The position numbers were made by a program, and so were the translations under genes. Source: an uncultured bacterium (lineage in GTDB: Bacteria; Patescibacteriota; Saccharimonadia; Saccharimonadales; Saccharimonadaceae). Taken from it: a stretch of 64,000 nucleotides of DNA. This document shows positions 17,727-25,188 of this stretch, one piece after another. The DNA lies in assembly GCA_937922985.1 (NCBI GenBank), contig CALAKV010000038.1:1-64000 (forward strand). The letters run 5' to 3'. Numbering within the stretch: position 1 is the stretch's first letter; every line of letters begins with the position of its first letter. Under the pieces are notes generated by a model that searched no databases, was not told the origin of the DNA, and saw only the letters and a list, made by a program, of their open reading frames with translations.

Positions 17727-19544
17727 TTATATTTTTCGAATAAATTCCGCTAAATCTTGAAGAGTAACTTTTTCTTCAACGAATTCACTATTTTTTCGAA
17801 AACGAACACTCACTTCATTATTCTCTTTATCTTTAGGCCCAACGATTAACTGAACTGGAATTTTCATTGCAGTTGCTTCACGAATTTTCTTACCTAAAGA
17901 CTCATTTCGATTATCAACAGAATAACGAATTTCATTGAATTTAACTGGCAAGTTAAGCACAGTCCCAGAAAGAATTTTCGAAACTTCTTCAACGTAATCA
18001 TTTAAAGTATCGTTAATTGTTAAAATTCGAACTTGTTCTGGAGCTGCCCAAAAATCGAACCAACCAGCCTTATGCTCAATATAAACACTCATAAATCGCT
18101 CAATCGAACCAAGCAAAGCGCAGTGAATCATTACAGGTCGTTCATCTTGACCTTCAGAGTTTTTATATGAAAGTTCGAATCGCTCAGGCTGAACAAAATC
18201 AAGCTGAACCGTTGCCACTTGATGCTCACGACCAATTGCATCTGTTGCCATAAAGTCGATTTTTGGACCATAAAACGCAGCCTCACCTTCTTCTTCGAAA
18301 TAATCCAAATTATTCGAAATTACTGCTTTTTTAAGCTGATTTTGCGCACTTTCCCAAACTGCCAAATCACCAAGATAACTATCAGAATCATCACGATAGC
18401 TAAGGCGCACTCGAAGTTTCATTCCAATTCCAGAATAAAGCTCATGAGCAGCAGCTAGCAGATTTTGAATTTCACCTTCAATCTGATCAGTTCGGCAAAA
18501 AATATGTGAATCATCTTGCGTTAAAGAACGAACACGATTCAAGCCACCAAGCTCGCCAGTTTGCTCGTCACGATAGTCTGTTGTTGTTTCAAGATAACGG
18601 ATTGGTAAATCTTTATAGCTTCTTGGATTCGAAGCAAAAATTTGCGTATGGTGTGGACAGTTCATTGGCTTTAATGCAAATTGCCCACCAGTAACCTGTG
18701 ATTTCACCAAGAAAAGCTCTTCGCCAAATTTAGCCCAGTGCCCAGATTTTTCGTACAAATCTTTTTTAGTAATGTGCGGAGTCCAAACTTTTTCGAAACC
18801 GTATTTTTGGCGTAATTGATTTGAATAGTTCGCCAAAACATCACGTAAAATTGTTCCACGTGGCGTGAAGAGTGGCAAACCAATTCCGACAAGTGGAGAA
18901 ACGGTATATAAATCAAGCTCTTTACCAAGTTTGCGGTGATCGCGTTTTTTTGCTTCCTCCATTCGTTCAAGGTATTCATCAAGCTCCTCTTGAGTTTCGA
19001 AAGCCACACCATAAAGACGCTGCATCTGTGGATTTTTTTCATCACCACGCCAATAAGCACCCGCCACACGCATCAATTTAAAAGCGCCAACTTCGCTAGT
19101 ATTCGAAAGGTGTGGACCTCGGCATAAATCCTTATAGTTTCCATTAGTATAAAAACTAACAGTTTCAGCGCCGTTACCAAGTTCAAAATCGCCCTCAGCA
19201 AGAATTTTCGCATTTGTTGTGCCGGCATTTTTCAAATCGTTCAAAAGCTCCAATTTATAGGGCTGATTATTTTCTTTCGCCCACTCGATTGCTTCTTCAA
19301 TCGAAACTTCGCTTCGCACAAAATCTTGCTTTTCAGCAATAATTCGCCGCATAGCTTTTTCAATTTTAACAAAGTTTTTTTCTGAAATTTTATTTTCACT
19401 TAAATCAATATCATAATAAAAACCATCATTAATTGCTGGGCCAACGCCAAATTTTGCATCTTTATAAATTCGTTGAACAGCTGCCGCCATGATATGAGCA
19501 AGGCTGTGGCGCATTTTGAAAAGTTTTTCTTCTTTATTCTCCAC
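17727..19544 (-). CDS. thrS: Threonyl-tRNA synthetase, lacking the TGS domain
   Basis: Charges tRNA-Thr. The 605 residues begin directly at the editing domain, with HSLAH at 13-17, and have no N-terminal TGS domain. Bacterial ThrRS is usually about 640 residues. The class II core keeps its zinc site: MNCPHH, DDSHIFC and MIHCALLGSIERFM. The anticodon-binding domain ends the protein. The start is GTG at 19544, preceded by AAAGGA and by an in-frame TAA, so no upstream extension exists. It heads an operon with miaA. Confidence 0.95.
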   Translation of the reverse strand: MENKEEKLFKMRHSLAHIMAAAVQRIYKDAKFGVGPAINDGFYYDIDLSENKISEKNFVKIEKAMRRIIAEKQDFVRSEVSIEEAIEWAKENNQPYKLELLNDLKNAGTTNAKILAEGDFELGNGAETVSFYTNGNYKDLCRGPHLSNTSEVGAFKLMRVAGAYWRGDEKNPQMQRLYGVAFETQEELDEYLERMEEAKKRDHRKLGKELDLYTVSPLVGIGLPLFTPRGTILRDVLANYSNQLRQKYGFEKVWTPHITKKDLYEKSGHWAKFGEELFLVKSQVTGGQFALKPMNCPHHTQIFASNPRSYKDLPIRYLETTTDYRDEQTGELGGLNRVRSLTQDDSHIFCRTDQIEGEIQNLLAAAHELYSGIGMKLRVRLSYRDDSDSYLGDLAVWESAQNQLKKAVISNNLDYFEEEGEAAFYGPKIDFMATDAIGREHQVATVQLDFVQPERFELSYKNSEGQDERPVMIHCALLGSIERFMSVYIEHKAGWFDFWAAPEQVRILTINDTLNDYVEEVSKILSGTVLNLPVKFNEIRYSVDNRNESLGKKIREATAMKIPVQLIVGPKDKENNEVSVRFRKNSEFVEEKVTLQDLAEFIRKI

Positions 19545-19581
19545 TTAAAATCCTTTCGAAAATAATATTTTAACTCTTTTT

Positions 19582-19610
19582 ATTTTATCACCACTTGAAT
19601 TTTCTTGCAA
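19582..19610 (-). promoter_or_regulatory. thrS promoter
   Basis: TTGCAA (19605-19610), 17 nt, TAAAAT (19582-19587) on the minus strand. It interlocks with the tRNA-Val promoter on plus. Confidence 0.65.
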
Positions 19611-19623
19611 GCTTTGCTAAAAT
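19595..19623 (+). promoter_or_regulatory. tRNA-Val promoter
   Basis: TTGAAT (19595-19600), 17 nt, TAAAAT (19618-19623), 8 nt before the tRNA 5' end. Confidence 0.65.
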
Positions 19624-19631
19624 AAAACCAC

Positions 19632-19708
19632 GGGCGATTAGCTCAGTTGGCTAGAGCGTCACATTGACGTTGTGAAAGTCAGAGGTTCGAGTCCTCTATC
19701 GCCCACCA
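19632..19708 (+). tRNA. tRNA-Val(GAC)
   Basis: A full cloverleaf. The acceptor GGGCGAT pairs with ATCGCCC, the D-arm is GCTC/GAGC, and the anticodon stem TCACA/TGTGA has loop TTGACGT, giving anticodon GAC. The T-arm is AGAGG-TTCGAGT-CCTCT, with discriminator A and an encoded CCA. It has its own promoter. Confidence 0.95.
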
Positions 19709-19765
19709 ACTTATAATATAGTAATTCCTTTAATTATATTGTTAGTTTTTTATAATCAATCTTCT

Positions 19766-19794
19766 AAAATACCGCACTTATTATGCGGTATTTT
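19766..19794. terminator. Terminator between tRNA-Val and the DUF262-HNH gene
   Basis: AAAATACCGCA (19766-19776) pairs with TGCGGTATTTT (19784-19794). It is symmetric and serves both strands. Confidence 0.75.
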
Positions 19795-19807
19795 AGTTTT
19801 ATGAAAA

Positions 19808-20896
19808 TTACTTATCACTCTTCTCGCGGTTATCTTTTCTGCAAAGCATTTGGCAGTTTTCGGCCACAGTTTTTCCACCTTTACTCCATGGGTTGATATG
19901 ATCAGCTTCCATTTCTTCAATTAAATAGTGTTCATGACAAATTGGGCAAATTCCCATTTGTCGCTCATAAACTTGACTTTTAATATCATCATCAAAAGCT
20001 CGCAAGCTCAAATATTTCTCGTTATCCGTTAAAATATATTGATAAATCCCACTTTTCTTGGTAACTTCATTATCTTTATAAAGTTCCGAAACTCTCCGTT
20101 CGTTTTCTTCACCATTCTTTTCAAAACCTTGATCTTTGAATTCATTATAAAATTCACCCCACGGCAATCCTTTCATTTCTTTGCGATATTTAGGGAAAAC
20201 TCTCTGCACCCATTCCATAACATCTTCGAAATATCGCCAAAGTTCTTTCGCATTTGCGTCGTGCTGGTGGATTCCCATATAATTCTCGACATTTCCGTCA
20301 GAAATCCACTTCAAAACTGTTTCTAAAACCTCTTGGCGAAGATAACTCTTATTTAAATAATCATTATAACCATTTTGTGCAGGGCAACCACTTTTACTAA
20401 AATATCGTTTAGCGTCCACCAGCCAGCTACCAGTATAAACTGAATTTCTCAACTCTTGTGGCGTTAGTTCTTCGCCTGCAATATTCACAATTTTAAACCA
20501 ATCCAGCTTTTCACGCGTTTCGCCTTCGCAAAAATAGATCATCAGCTCATATTCTTCAATTTGCTCTTGTTCTTCAGGAGTCAAATTATTAAAATAAGCA
20601 CCATCAACACTAAAATCTCCGCTCAAATATTTACAAATTGACATCGTGCGCTGTTGCCCATCTAAAAGCTCAAAAGTGCCGTCACTATTCTTTGACCAAT
20701 ACATAATATTGAGCGGAAAACCTTTTCGAATTGTACGAATCACCTCTCGCTGTTGCTCATCTTTATAAACAAACTCTCGCTGATACGGCGGGCGAATGTT
20801 TAACTTGTCATCAAAACCCACCACACCAGCTTCTTCATCATTTTCGAAACCAGCAAATAAATCTTTTACTTTAATTTTATGTAGCTCAATTTTCAT
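19808..20896 (-). CDS. DUF262 plus HNH endonuclease protein (GmrSD-like)
   Basis: A 362-residue two-domain protein. The N-terminal DUF262/ParB-like domain (as in GmrS) has PPYQREFVYKDEQQREVI and the signature DGQQR at 79-83. The C-terminal HNH nuclease has CPIC at 317-320, EADHINPWSKGGKT (His333) and a following N and LC at 347-352, a zinc-finger HNH arrangement. GmrSD enzymes cut modified DNA. Here the gene sits 4 nt after an EcoRI-family adenine methyltransferase in one operon, so it may be the nuclease of a restriction-modification pair. That pairing is an inference. Confidence 0.85.
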   Translation of the reverse strand: MKIELHKIKVKDLFAGFENDEEAGVVGFDDKLNIRPPYQREFVYKDEQQREVIRTIRKGFPLNIMYWSKNSDGTFELLDGQQRTMSICKYLSGDFSVDGAYFNNLTPEEQEQIEEYELMIYFCEGETREKLDWFKIVNIAGEELTPQELRNSVYTGSWLVDAKRYFSKSGCPAQNGYNDYLNKSYLRQEVLETVLKWISDGNVENYMGIHQHDANAKELWRYFEDVMEWVQRVFPKYRKEMKGLPWGEFYNEFKDQGFEKNGEENERRVSELYKDNEVTKKSGIYQYILTDNEKYLSLRAFDDDIKSQVYERQMGICPICHEHYLIEEMEADHINPWSKGGKTVAENCQMLCRKDNREKSDK

Positions 20897-20900
20897 TGCT

Positions 20901-21980
20901 TTACCTTTCTACTTTCTTATTTTTAATAAATAATCTCTTATATGCTTTTTTGCCATTAACTAACGGCTGAGCAACTTTACTTTCTTCATTCCATAAACCA
21001 CTCGAAAAACCTTTACCCTCACTCTCTGTTGCTCCAAATAGATCAAACTGCTCAGGATTAAACTTATCAAGAAAAGTTATCGGTACACCCATTGCGCCGT
21101 CATAATCTTTGGGGATATCTTTAACTTTCGAAACTTCAATCGCGTCGTAGTTGTCATATTTTGGGTAATCAAGCGGATTATATTTCTTCACTAAAACCAT
21201 CTCTTCGTGGCGTTTTTTGATGTCTAAATTTGTATACCAATTTATTGCAGGAACTTTAATATAGTTATCCCCAAAATAACCTTTACTCTCACAAAATTTT
21301 CGGTTAGACTCTAAATCGTTTTCGTAAGGAGAAGTAAAAACCATACTTTGGTTAAATCCATAACCAGTCCAAATTTTATTATTTTTTATTAATGGAAAAA
21401 TTTCTTTATAAGTTATTGCGTTCATATTTCCCAAAATAATAAACTTTTTATCAAATTTAATCAGTTGAGCCACATATTCACGAAACAACGAAAATGGCGG
21501 GTTGGTTACCACAATATCAGCTTGTTTGAGTAACTCTTTGCTCTCACTACTCCTAAAATCACCATCACCAATGAGTTTAGTCATTTTACCACCCTTTTCA
21601 GCTTTTTCTAAAATCTCTTTCACATCTTGCAAGTTAATTGCACCGTCGCCATTTTTGTCATAGACTTCATCGATTTCGATTTTATAAGGCTTGAGTAAAT
21701 CTTCGAAAGATGAATTTCCCTTTTTGGCTGGCAATTCTTTGAAAGCTACAGGTGAAGCAATATAGCTGGTGGCAATCAATTTTTTAAGTTTTAGAGTGCT
21801 AAAATTTAGTACAAAATACTTGAAAAAGTTGCTCTCATAAGGGTCATCACAGTTGCAAAAAATTACCTTACCCTCAAAATGATGGCGATAGTGTGAAAGC
21901 TCTTTTTCGATATCCCTAAGCTGTGTGTAAAATTCATCATTTTTTGATTCTTTGGCGTTATGTAAATTTTTATTCGCCAC
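20901..21980 (-). CDS. EcoRI-family adenine-specific DNA methyltransferase
   Basis: A 359-residue N6-adenine methyltransferase that resembles M.EcoRI throughout: NDEFYTQ near residue 14, FCNCDDPYESNFFKYF at 41-56, GDGDFRSSES, VVTNPPFSLFREY with catalytic NPPF at 160-163, PKYDNYDAIEV and GVPITFLDKFNPEQF. Between the SAM region and GDGDFR lies an insertion holding a canonical EF-hand loop, DKNGDGAINLQD at 108-119. The start is GTG with AAGGAAAGGA upstream. A structured leader of about 200 nt precedes it, and the DUF262-HNH gene follows. Specificity cannot be read from sequence. Confidence 0.9.
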   Translation of the reverse strand: MANKNLHNAKESKNDEFYTQLRDIEKELSHYRHHFEGKVIFCNCDDPYESNFFKYFVLNFSTLKLKKLIATSYIASPVAFKELPAKKGNSSFEDLLKPYKIEIDEVYDKNGDGAINLQDVKEILEKAEKGGKMTKLIGDGDFRSSESKELLKQADIVVTNPPFSLFREYVAQLIKFDKKFIILGNMNAITYKEIFPLIKNNKIWTGYGFNQSMVFTSPYENDLESNRKFCESKGYFGDNYIKVPAINWYTNLDIKKRHEEMVLVKKYNPLDYPKYDNYDAIEVSKVKDIPKDYDGAMGVPITFLDKFNPEQFDLFGATESEGKGFSSGLWNEESKVAQPLVNGKKAYKRLFIKNKKVER

Positions 21981-21986
21981 GAAAAA

Positions 21987-22186
21987 TCCTTTCCTTATGA
22001 TGGAAAGCGATAAAGATACATTAAATAAAATAGAACACCCAACTTAGGGTGTCTACAAAATTTAATGTATCTTCGAAAAACGAATCTCATGAAATTTTCC
22101 CTAAATTGGGTGTTCTATCCACGAGATTCAGAAAATCGAAAAAAGCTTTCCGAAAATACATTACTTTAAATTTTATAGACATCTTA
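21987..22186 (-). promoter_or_regulatory. Structured leader with competing helices before the methyltransferase
   Basis: In minus-strand RNA, GCTTTCC (22002-22008) can pair with the SD GGAAAG (21989-21994) across a 7-nt loop, or with GGAAAGC at the far 5' end (22145-22151). Other helices are AGATACATTAAAT/ATTTAATGTATCT (22014-22026, 22060-22072; 13 of 13), ATAGAACACCC...TAGGG with CCCTAA...GGGTGTTCTAT (22030-22049, 22099-22118; 19 of 20), GAATCTC/GAGATTC (22082-22088, 22123-22129), and a local hairpin CACCC/GGGTG at 22036-22054. Several are mutually exclusive. It matches no riboswitch I know. Confidence 0.6.
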
Positions 22187-22214
22187 ATTATATCAAAAAA
22201 TAATTTTTTTGCAA
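22187..22214 (-). promoter_or_regulatory. Promoter of the methyltransferase/DUF262-HNH operon
   Basis: TTGCAA (22209-22214), 16 nt, TATAAT (22187-22192), placing the start near 22180 and giving a 200-nt leader. Confidence 0.55.
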
Positions 22215-22750
22215 AAAACTCAAGAGATTTTACAGCTTTTGTTCTTTTCTTCTTCCCTACATATAGCGTTATTGTATTTTTTAGTTTTACACATTCTACT
22301 ATAGCTTTTCCACAAGCTGGTTTTTGGCTTTTGAAAATTTTTATTCATTTGGTGAGATATTTATTTTAGGTTGTTCGCTTTTTTAAGTTTGACTTTCATG
22401 TGAAATGTTTTATTTTCAAAGACTCAATTTTAGTAAAAAGCGAACAAAATTTTTAACTTTCGAAAAAGACACCCAACATCATAATTATGCTTGCTTTTTT
22501 AAATGAAACGCAGTAAAATAAAAAACGAGATTAAACTTCGGAAAAAGTTTAATCAGGTTTGGGCAAAAATTAGAAAAATAAGAAAGTTTTTCTAGCAACC
22601 TGTTACATTCATGCTTTTACATATTATTTTTTTCGTCACCCAAACGACGACGCACTTTTTGGCAAGGTTTAGAGAAATCTTGCAAAATATCCCTACATTA
22701 GGCGGTCAAAGTGGCCGCTTTTAAATTTCATGAATATTAAGCCAAAAATA
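22200..22750. repeat. Gene-free stretch rich in inverted repeats
   Basis: No convincing gene. Perfect or near-perfect inverted repeats are 22371-22383 with 22435-22447 (TTGTTCGCTTTTT, 13 bp), 22529-22538 with 22545-22554 (GATTAAACTT), 22555-22560 with 22597-22602 (CAGGTT) enclosing 22571-22578 with 22587-22594 (TAGAAAAA), GCAAGGTTT/AAATCTTGC near 22660, and GCGGTC/GGCCGC followed by TTTT near 22705. Some look like terminators. The stretch could be the remnant of an element or could hold small RNAs. Confidence 0.5.
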
Positions 22751-22772
22751 AAGCACCCTTTTCAGAGTACTT
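22751..22772 (-). terminator. Terminator of the glycosyltransferase gene
   Basis: AAGCACCC (22751-22758) pairs with GAGTACTT (22765-22772) with two G-U pairs. The minus strand continues into TTTATTTTT. It overlaps the stop codon. Confidence 0.6.
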
Positions 22773-24459
22773 ATTTTTTTTGCTTCTTTAAAGCTCGTTT
22801 TTTAGCTCTTTCAGCCTTCGCACGTTCAACATCTTCAATTCGCCCCTTTTCAGTAACATCAAATTTATCAAGATATTTACCGAATGCTAAGCGAGTTTGC
22901 GAATATGCTGCTGCTGCTGCGTTATAACATATTGAAGTTACAGGCATATAAACCCACTGCGCAACCATCCATAAAGAACGGCGTTTTCTATAGCGTTCTG
23001 GGCGTGGCGGTAGCATTTTTAAGCTAATCAAGATTGTGATAAAAATCCCCACAGTTGCAACTTGCTGAAGTGTACTAATCACATTTGGTAATTGATGCAC
23101 AATCACGCTACGAGAAGAAGCAGCATAAACAATCAGTGGTACCCAACCGCCAAAGGCAGCCATTGGTGATTGAAAAACAGCTGTTACATGACCATCGATC
23201 AAGCGAATAAGTTTCATTAAGCCATCAACAATTGGCACATTGCGAGTTTTCGAAAAGTATAAATTAGCAACATATGGTATATCGCTTGCTCCGTACATCC
23301 AGCGACGAAGCTGAATAAACTGTGCCTTGAGTGTTTTTGGCAAAGTTTCACTTAGAACCGCATCTTGGTAAATTGGCACACGAATCGGCACTACATAATA
23401 GTCGCCACCAAAATGAAAATAACTTCTCCAAAATTGATGACCATCTTCAACAATTGTGCGAGTTGACCAAAAATCCATTTCAACTAAAGCATCAAGAGGT
23501 TGTGAGTGTGAAGCAAAATTTCGTAAAAGATGCGGCCGCATTGTTGAAACGATATTCCAGAATGAGTTGCCAGTTGCAACCACACGCATTGGAGCTGGGA
23601 CATCCCAAATATTATTCAAAAATAACGAAACTGGCTGATACGAAAGTCTTTTACGGTCTTCATGAACAATAAAACTATAAGTTGCGCAAGCAAAATATTC
23701 CTTATGCGGCTTATTATCGCTATCAAGCGTTGTAACGAGTACGTTTTCGAAAGGAATTTTATTGTTTTCACAATATTTTTGAAGCGCTCGCCCAGCAAAA
23801 GTGATATTTCCGCCTTTTCCAACAACTTCATTTGGTAGATTTTTTGGGTGTTTCACAATTTCAAAAGCACCAAAGCTTTTCGAAAATTCTTTTTTAAGCC
23901 TAATTGCAGTTTTTTCAATTTCTTCACCACCCCGCTCTTCATATGCCAAGAAAATAAGTAAGTTTTTTGCATCATAATTTGAAGCCAAAACAGATTGAAC
24001 AGTTGGCTGAATCACTTCATAAGGCTCATTATAAGCTGCAATAATTACCGCATTTTTCACCTTTGACGGCTTTGGAAAGCTAGCTGGATTTTCTATAATA
24101 TCATTCAAATTTCGAAGGTGGCTTTTAAACTCGTATTCATTATTTCTCTGATTTTTGAGAATATCTAAAGATTTTTCGGCATTCTCAAGCTCATTTAGAC
24201 GTTTATTCCAGTCAACTTTTTGAGCTTTTTCAATCTGAAGATGACCCGTTATCATTCGATAGGCAATTCCAATCGCCTTGACAAGAAGAGTTGTGATAAT
24301 CGTTAAAAGATAAAGAGAGGCTAAAAAAGGAGAAAAAGCCGAAAGTATAAACATTAAAATAATTGCGCCAAAACTCAAAAAAGCTGGCATAATTTCGAAA
24401 AAGCGATATTTAAAAGTTCGCTTTCCGAGTGGAATTTCAATATCAACTTTCTTGCTCAT
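22771..24459 (-). CDS. Membrane-bound family 2 glycosyltransferase
   Basis: A 562-residue processive-type GT2 enzyme. Two N-terminal helices (about 22-65) precede a cytosolic GT-A domain with VIIAAYNEPYEV, the DxD-like TLDSDN near 243, VEDGHQFWRS and the acceptor-site QLRRW near 385. Three or four C-terminal helices and a lysine/arginine-rich tail (AKAERAKKRALKKQKK) follow. The arrangement resembles cellulose and hyaluronan synthases. A role in surface polysaccharide is likely but the product is unknown. The start shares a base with the previous stop. Confidence 0.85.
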   Translation of the reverse strand: MSKKVDIEIPLGKRTFKYRFFEIMPAFLSFGAIILMFILSAFSPFLASLYLLTIITTLLVKAIGIAYRMITGHLQIEKAQKVDWNKRLNELENAEKSLDILKNQRNNEYEFKSHLRNLNDIIENPASFPKPSKVKNAVIIAAYNEPYEVIQPTVQSVLASNYDAKNLLIFLAYEERGGEEIEKTAIRLKKEFSKSFGAFEIVKHPKNLPNEVVGKGGNITFAGRALQKYCENNKIPFENVLVTTLDSDNKPHKEYFACATYSFIVHEDRKRLSYQPVSLFLNNIWDVPAPMRVVATGNSFWNIVSTMRPHLLRNFASHSQPLDALVEMDFWSTRTIVEDGHQFWRSYFHFGGDYYVVPIRVPIYQDAVLSETLPKTLKAQFIQLRRWMYGASDIPYVANLYFSKTRNVPIVDGLMKLIRLIDGHVTAVFQSPMAAFGGWVPLIVYAASSRSVIVHQLPNVISTLQQVATVGIFITILISLKMLPPRPERYRKRRSLWMVAQWVYMPVTSICYNAAAAAYSQTRLAFGKYLDKFDVTEKGRIEDVERAKAERAKKRALKKQKK

Positions 24460-24830
24460 TAGTTTGGAATCTCACGAATTGAAGTGCCTATAATTATCAT
24501 GCCAACCAGAACAAGAATAATACTAAAAATTGCAAAAACCGCAGCCACACGCCTACCAGAAATGTTATAAATTTTTGCGATAATAATATTATGAATAAAT
24601 GAAATAATTAGACCAAAAATAGCCAAAACAACACGATAAGTCCAGGAATCTTTATAAAACTCACTAGCTCCAAAAACTGTATAACGCACGTTCAAAAGAT
24701 AGTCATATGATTTTGTGTTTAAAATCATAAAAATAAAGAAAATAATTCCAGATAGAAATACAGAAGCCATCAAAATTAACATTTTGCGGTCTTTTAAAAT
24801 TGGTTTAAATAAATTAGCTATTGTTTTCAT
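24459..24830 (-). CDS. Three-TM membrane protein co-transcribed with tRNA-Thr
   Basis: A 123-residue hypothetical protein with hydrophobic helices at about 18-37, 65-86 and 94-115. I recognise no family. It is translationally coupled (TAATG) to the GT2 gene downstream, suggesting a partner in glycan assembly or export. Its ATG lies only 11 nt after the CCA end of tRNA-Thr, with no promoter or SD between, so it must be read from a tRNA-mRNA transcript. Confidence 0.6.
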   Translation of the reverse strand: MKTIANLFKPILKDRKMLILMASVFLSGIIFFIFMILNTKSYDYLLNVRYTVFGASEFYKDSWTYRVVLAIFGLIISFIHNIIIAKIYNISGRRVAAVFAIFSIILVLVGMIIIGTSIREIPN

Positions 24831-24841
24831 AAAAAATAAAT

Positions 24842-24917
24842 TGGAGCCGATGAGCAGGATTGAACTGCTGACCTACGCGTTACGAGTGCGTTGCTCTACC
24901 AACTGAGCTACATCGGC
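24842..24917 (-). tRNA. tRNA-Thr(CGT)
   Basis: The acceptor GCCGATG pairs with CATCGGC, the D-arm is GCTC/GAGC, and the anticodon loop CTCGTAA gives CGT. The T-arm is AGCAG-TTCAATC-CTGCT, with discriminator T and an encoded CCA. The last anticodon-stem pair is A-C. A TATAAT is at 24928-24933. No terminator follows, and the next gene starts 11 nt later. Confidence 0.93.
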
Positions 24918-24968
24918 ATATACTTAAATTATACCACAAACTTTTTGAAAAATAAACCAAAAAAGTGC

Positions 24969-24997
24969 TTGATTTTTTGCTGGGAGTCTGATAAAAT
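24969..24997 (+). promoter_or_regulatory. tRNA-Asp promoter
   Basis: TTGATT (24969-24974), 17 nt, TAAAAT (24992-24997), 17 nt before the tRNA. Confidence 0.65.
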
Positions 24998-25014
24998 TGT
25001 ATTAGTCTAATGAT

Positions 25015-25092
25015 GCGCTCGTGGTATAGTTGGCCTAGTACGCCTCCCTGTCACGGAGGAGATCGCCGGTTCGAATCCGGTCGGGCGCGCCA
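25015..25092 (+). tRNA. tRNA-Asp(GTC)
   Basis: The acceptor GCGCTCG pairs with CGGGCGC (one T-G). The anticodon arm CTCC-CTGTCAC-GGAG gives GTC, and the T-arm is GCCGG-TTCGAAT-CCGGT. Discriminator G and CCA are encoded. A terminator (AATCGC/GCGATT, 25109-25126, then T6) follows. Confidence 0.95.
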
Positions 25093-25108
25093 AATCTAGA
25101 CTTTAAAG

Positions 25109-25132
25109 AATCGCTTTCGGGCGATTTTTTAT
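25109..25132 (+). terminator. tRNA-Asp terminator
   Basis: AATCGC (25109-25114), loop TTTCGG, GCGATT (25121-25126), then T residues. Confidence 0.75.
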
Positions 25133-25163
25133 TTTATTTAATCTATTAAGACAAAAATAAAAA

Positions 25164-25181
25164 GCACAACTTTTGCTGTGC
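25164..25181 (-). terminator. Terminator of the foldase gene
   Basis: GCACA (25164-25168) pairs with TGTGC (25177-25181), followed on the minus strand by TTTTTATTTTT. Confidence 0.55.
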
Positions 25182-25188
25182 AATTTAT

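Noticed and set aside
19808..21980. GAATTC avoidance as evidence of an EcoRI-like specificity
   Set aside because: GAATTC occurs repeatedly in the window (for example 1965-1970 and 2007-2012), so no avoidance is visible; a protected site would also be allowed, so this is uninformative.
22049..22369. Open frame of 106 codons on plus upstream of the methyltransferase
   Set aside because: It starts within the palindromic leader, has no SD or ATG in good context, and its composition (Phe/Ile/Lys-rich) is that of AT-rich non-coding DNA.
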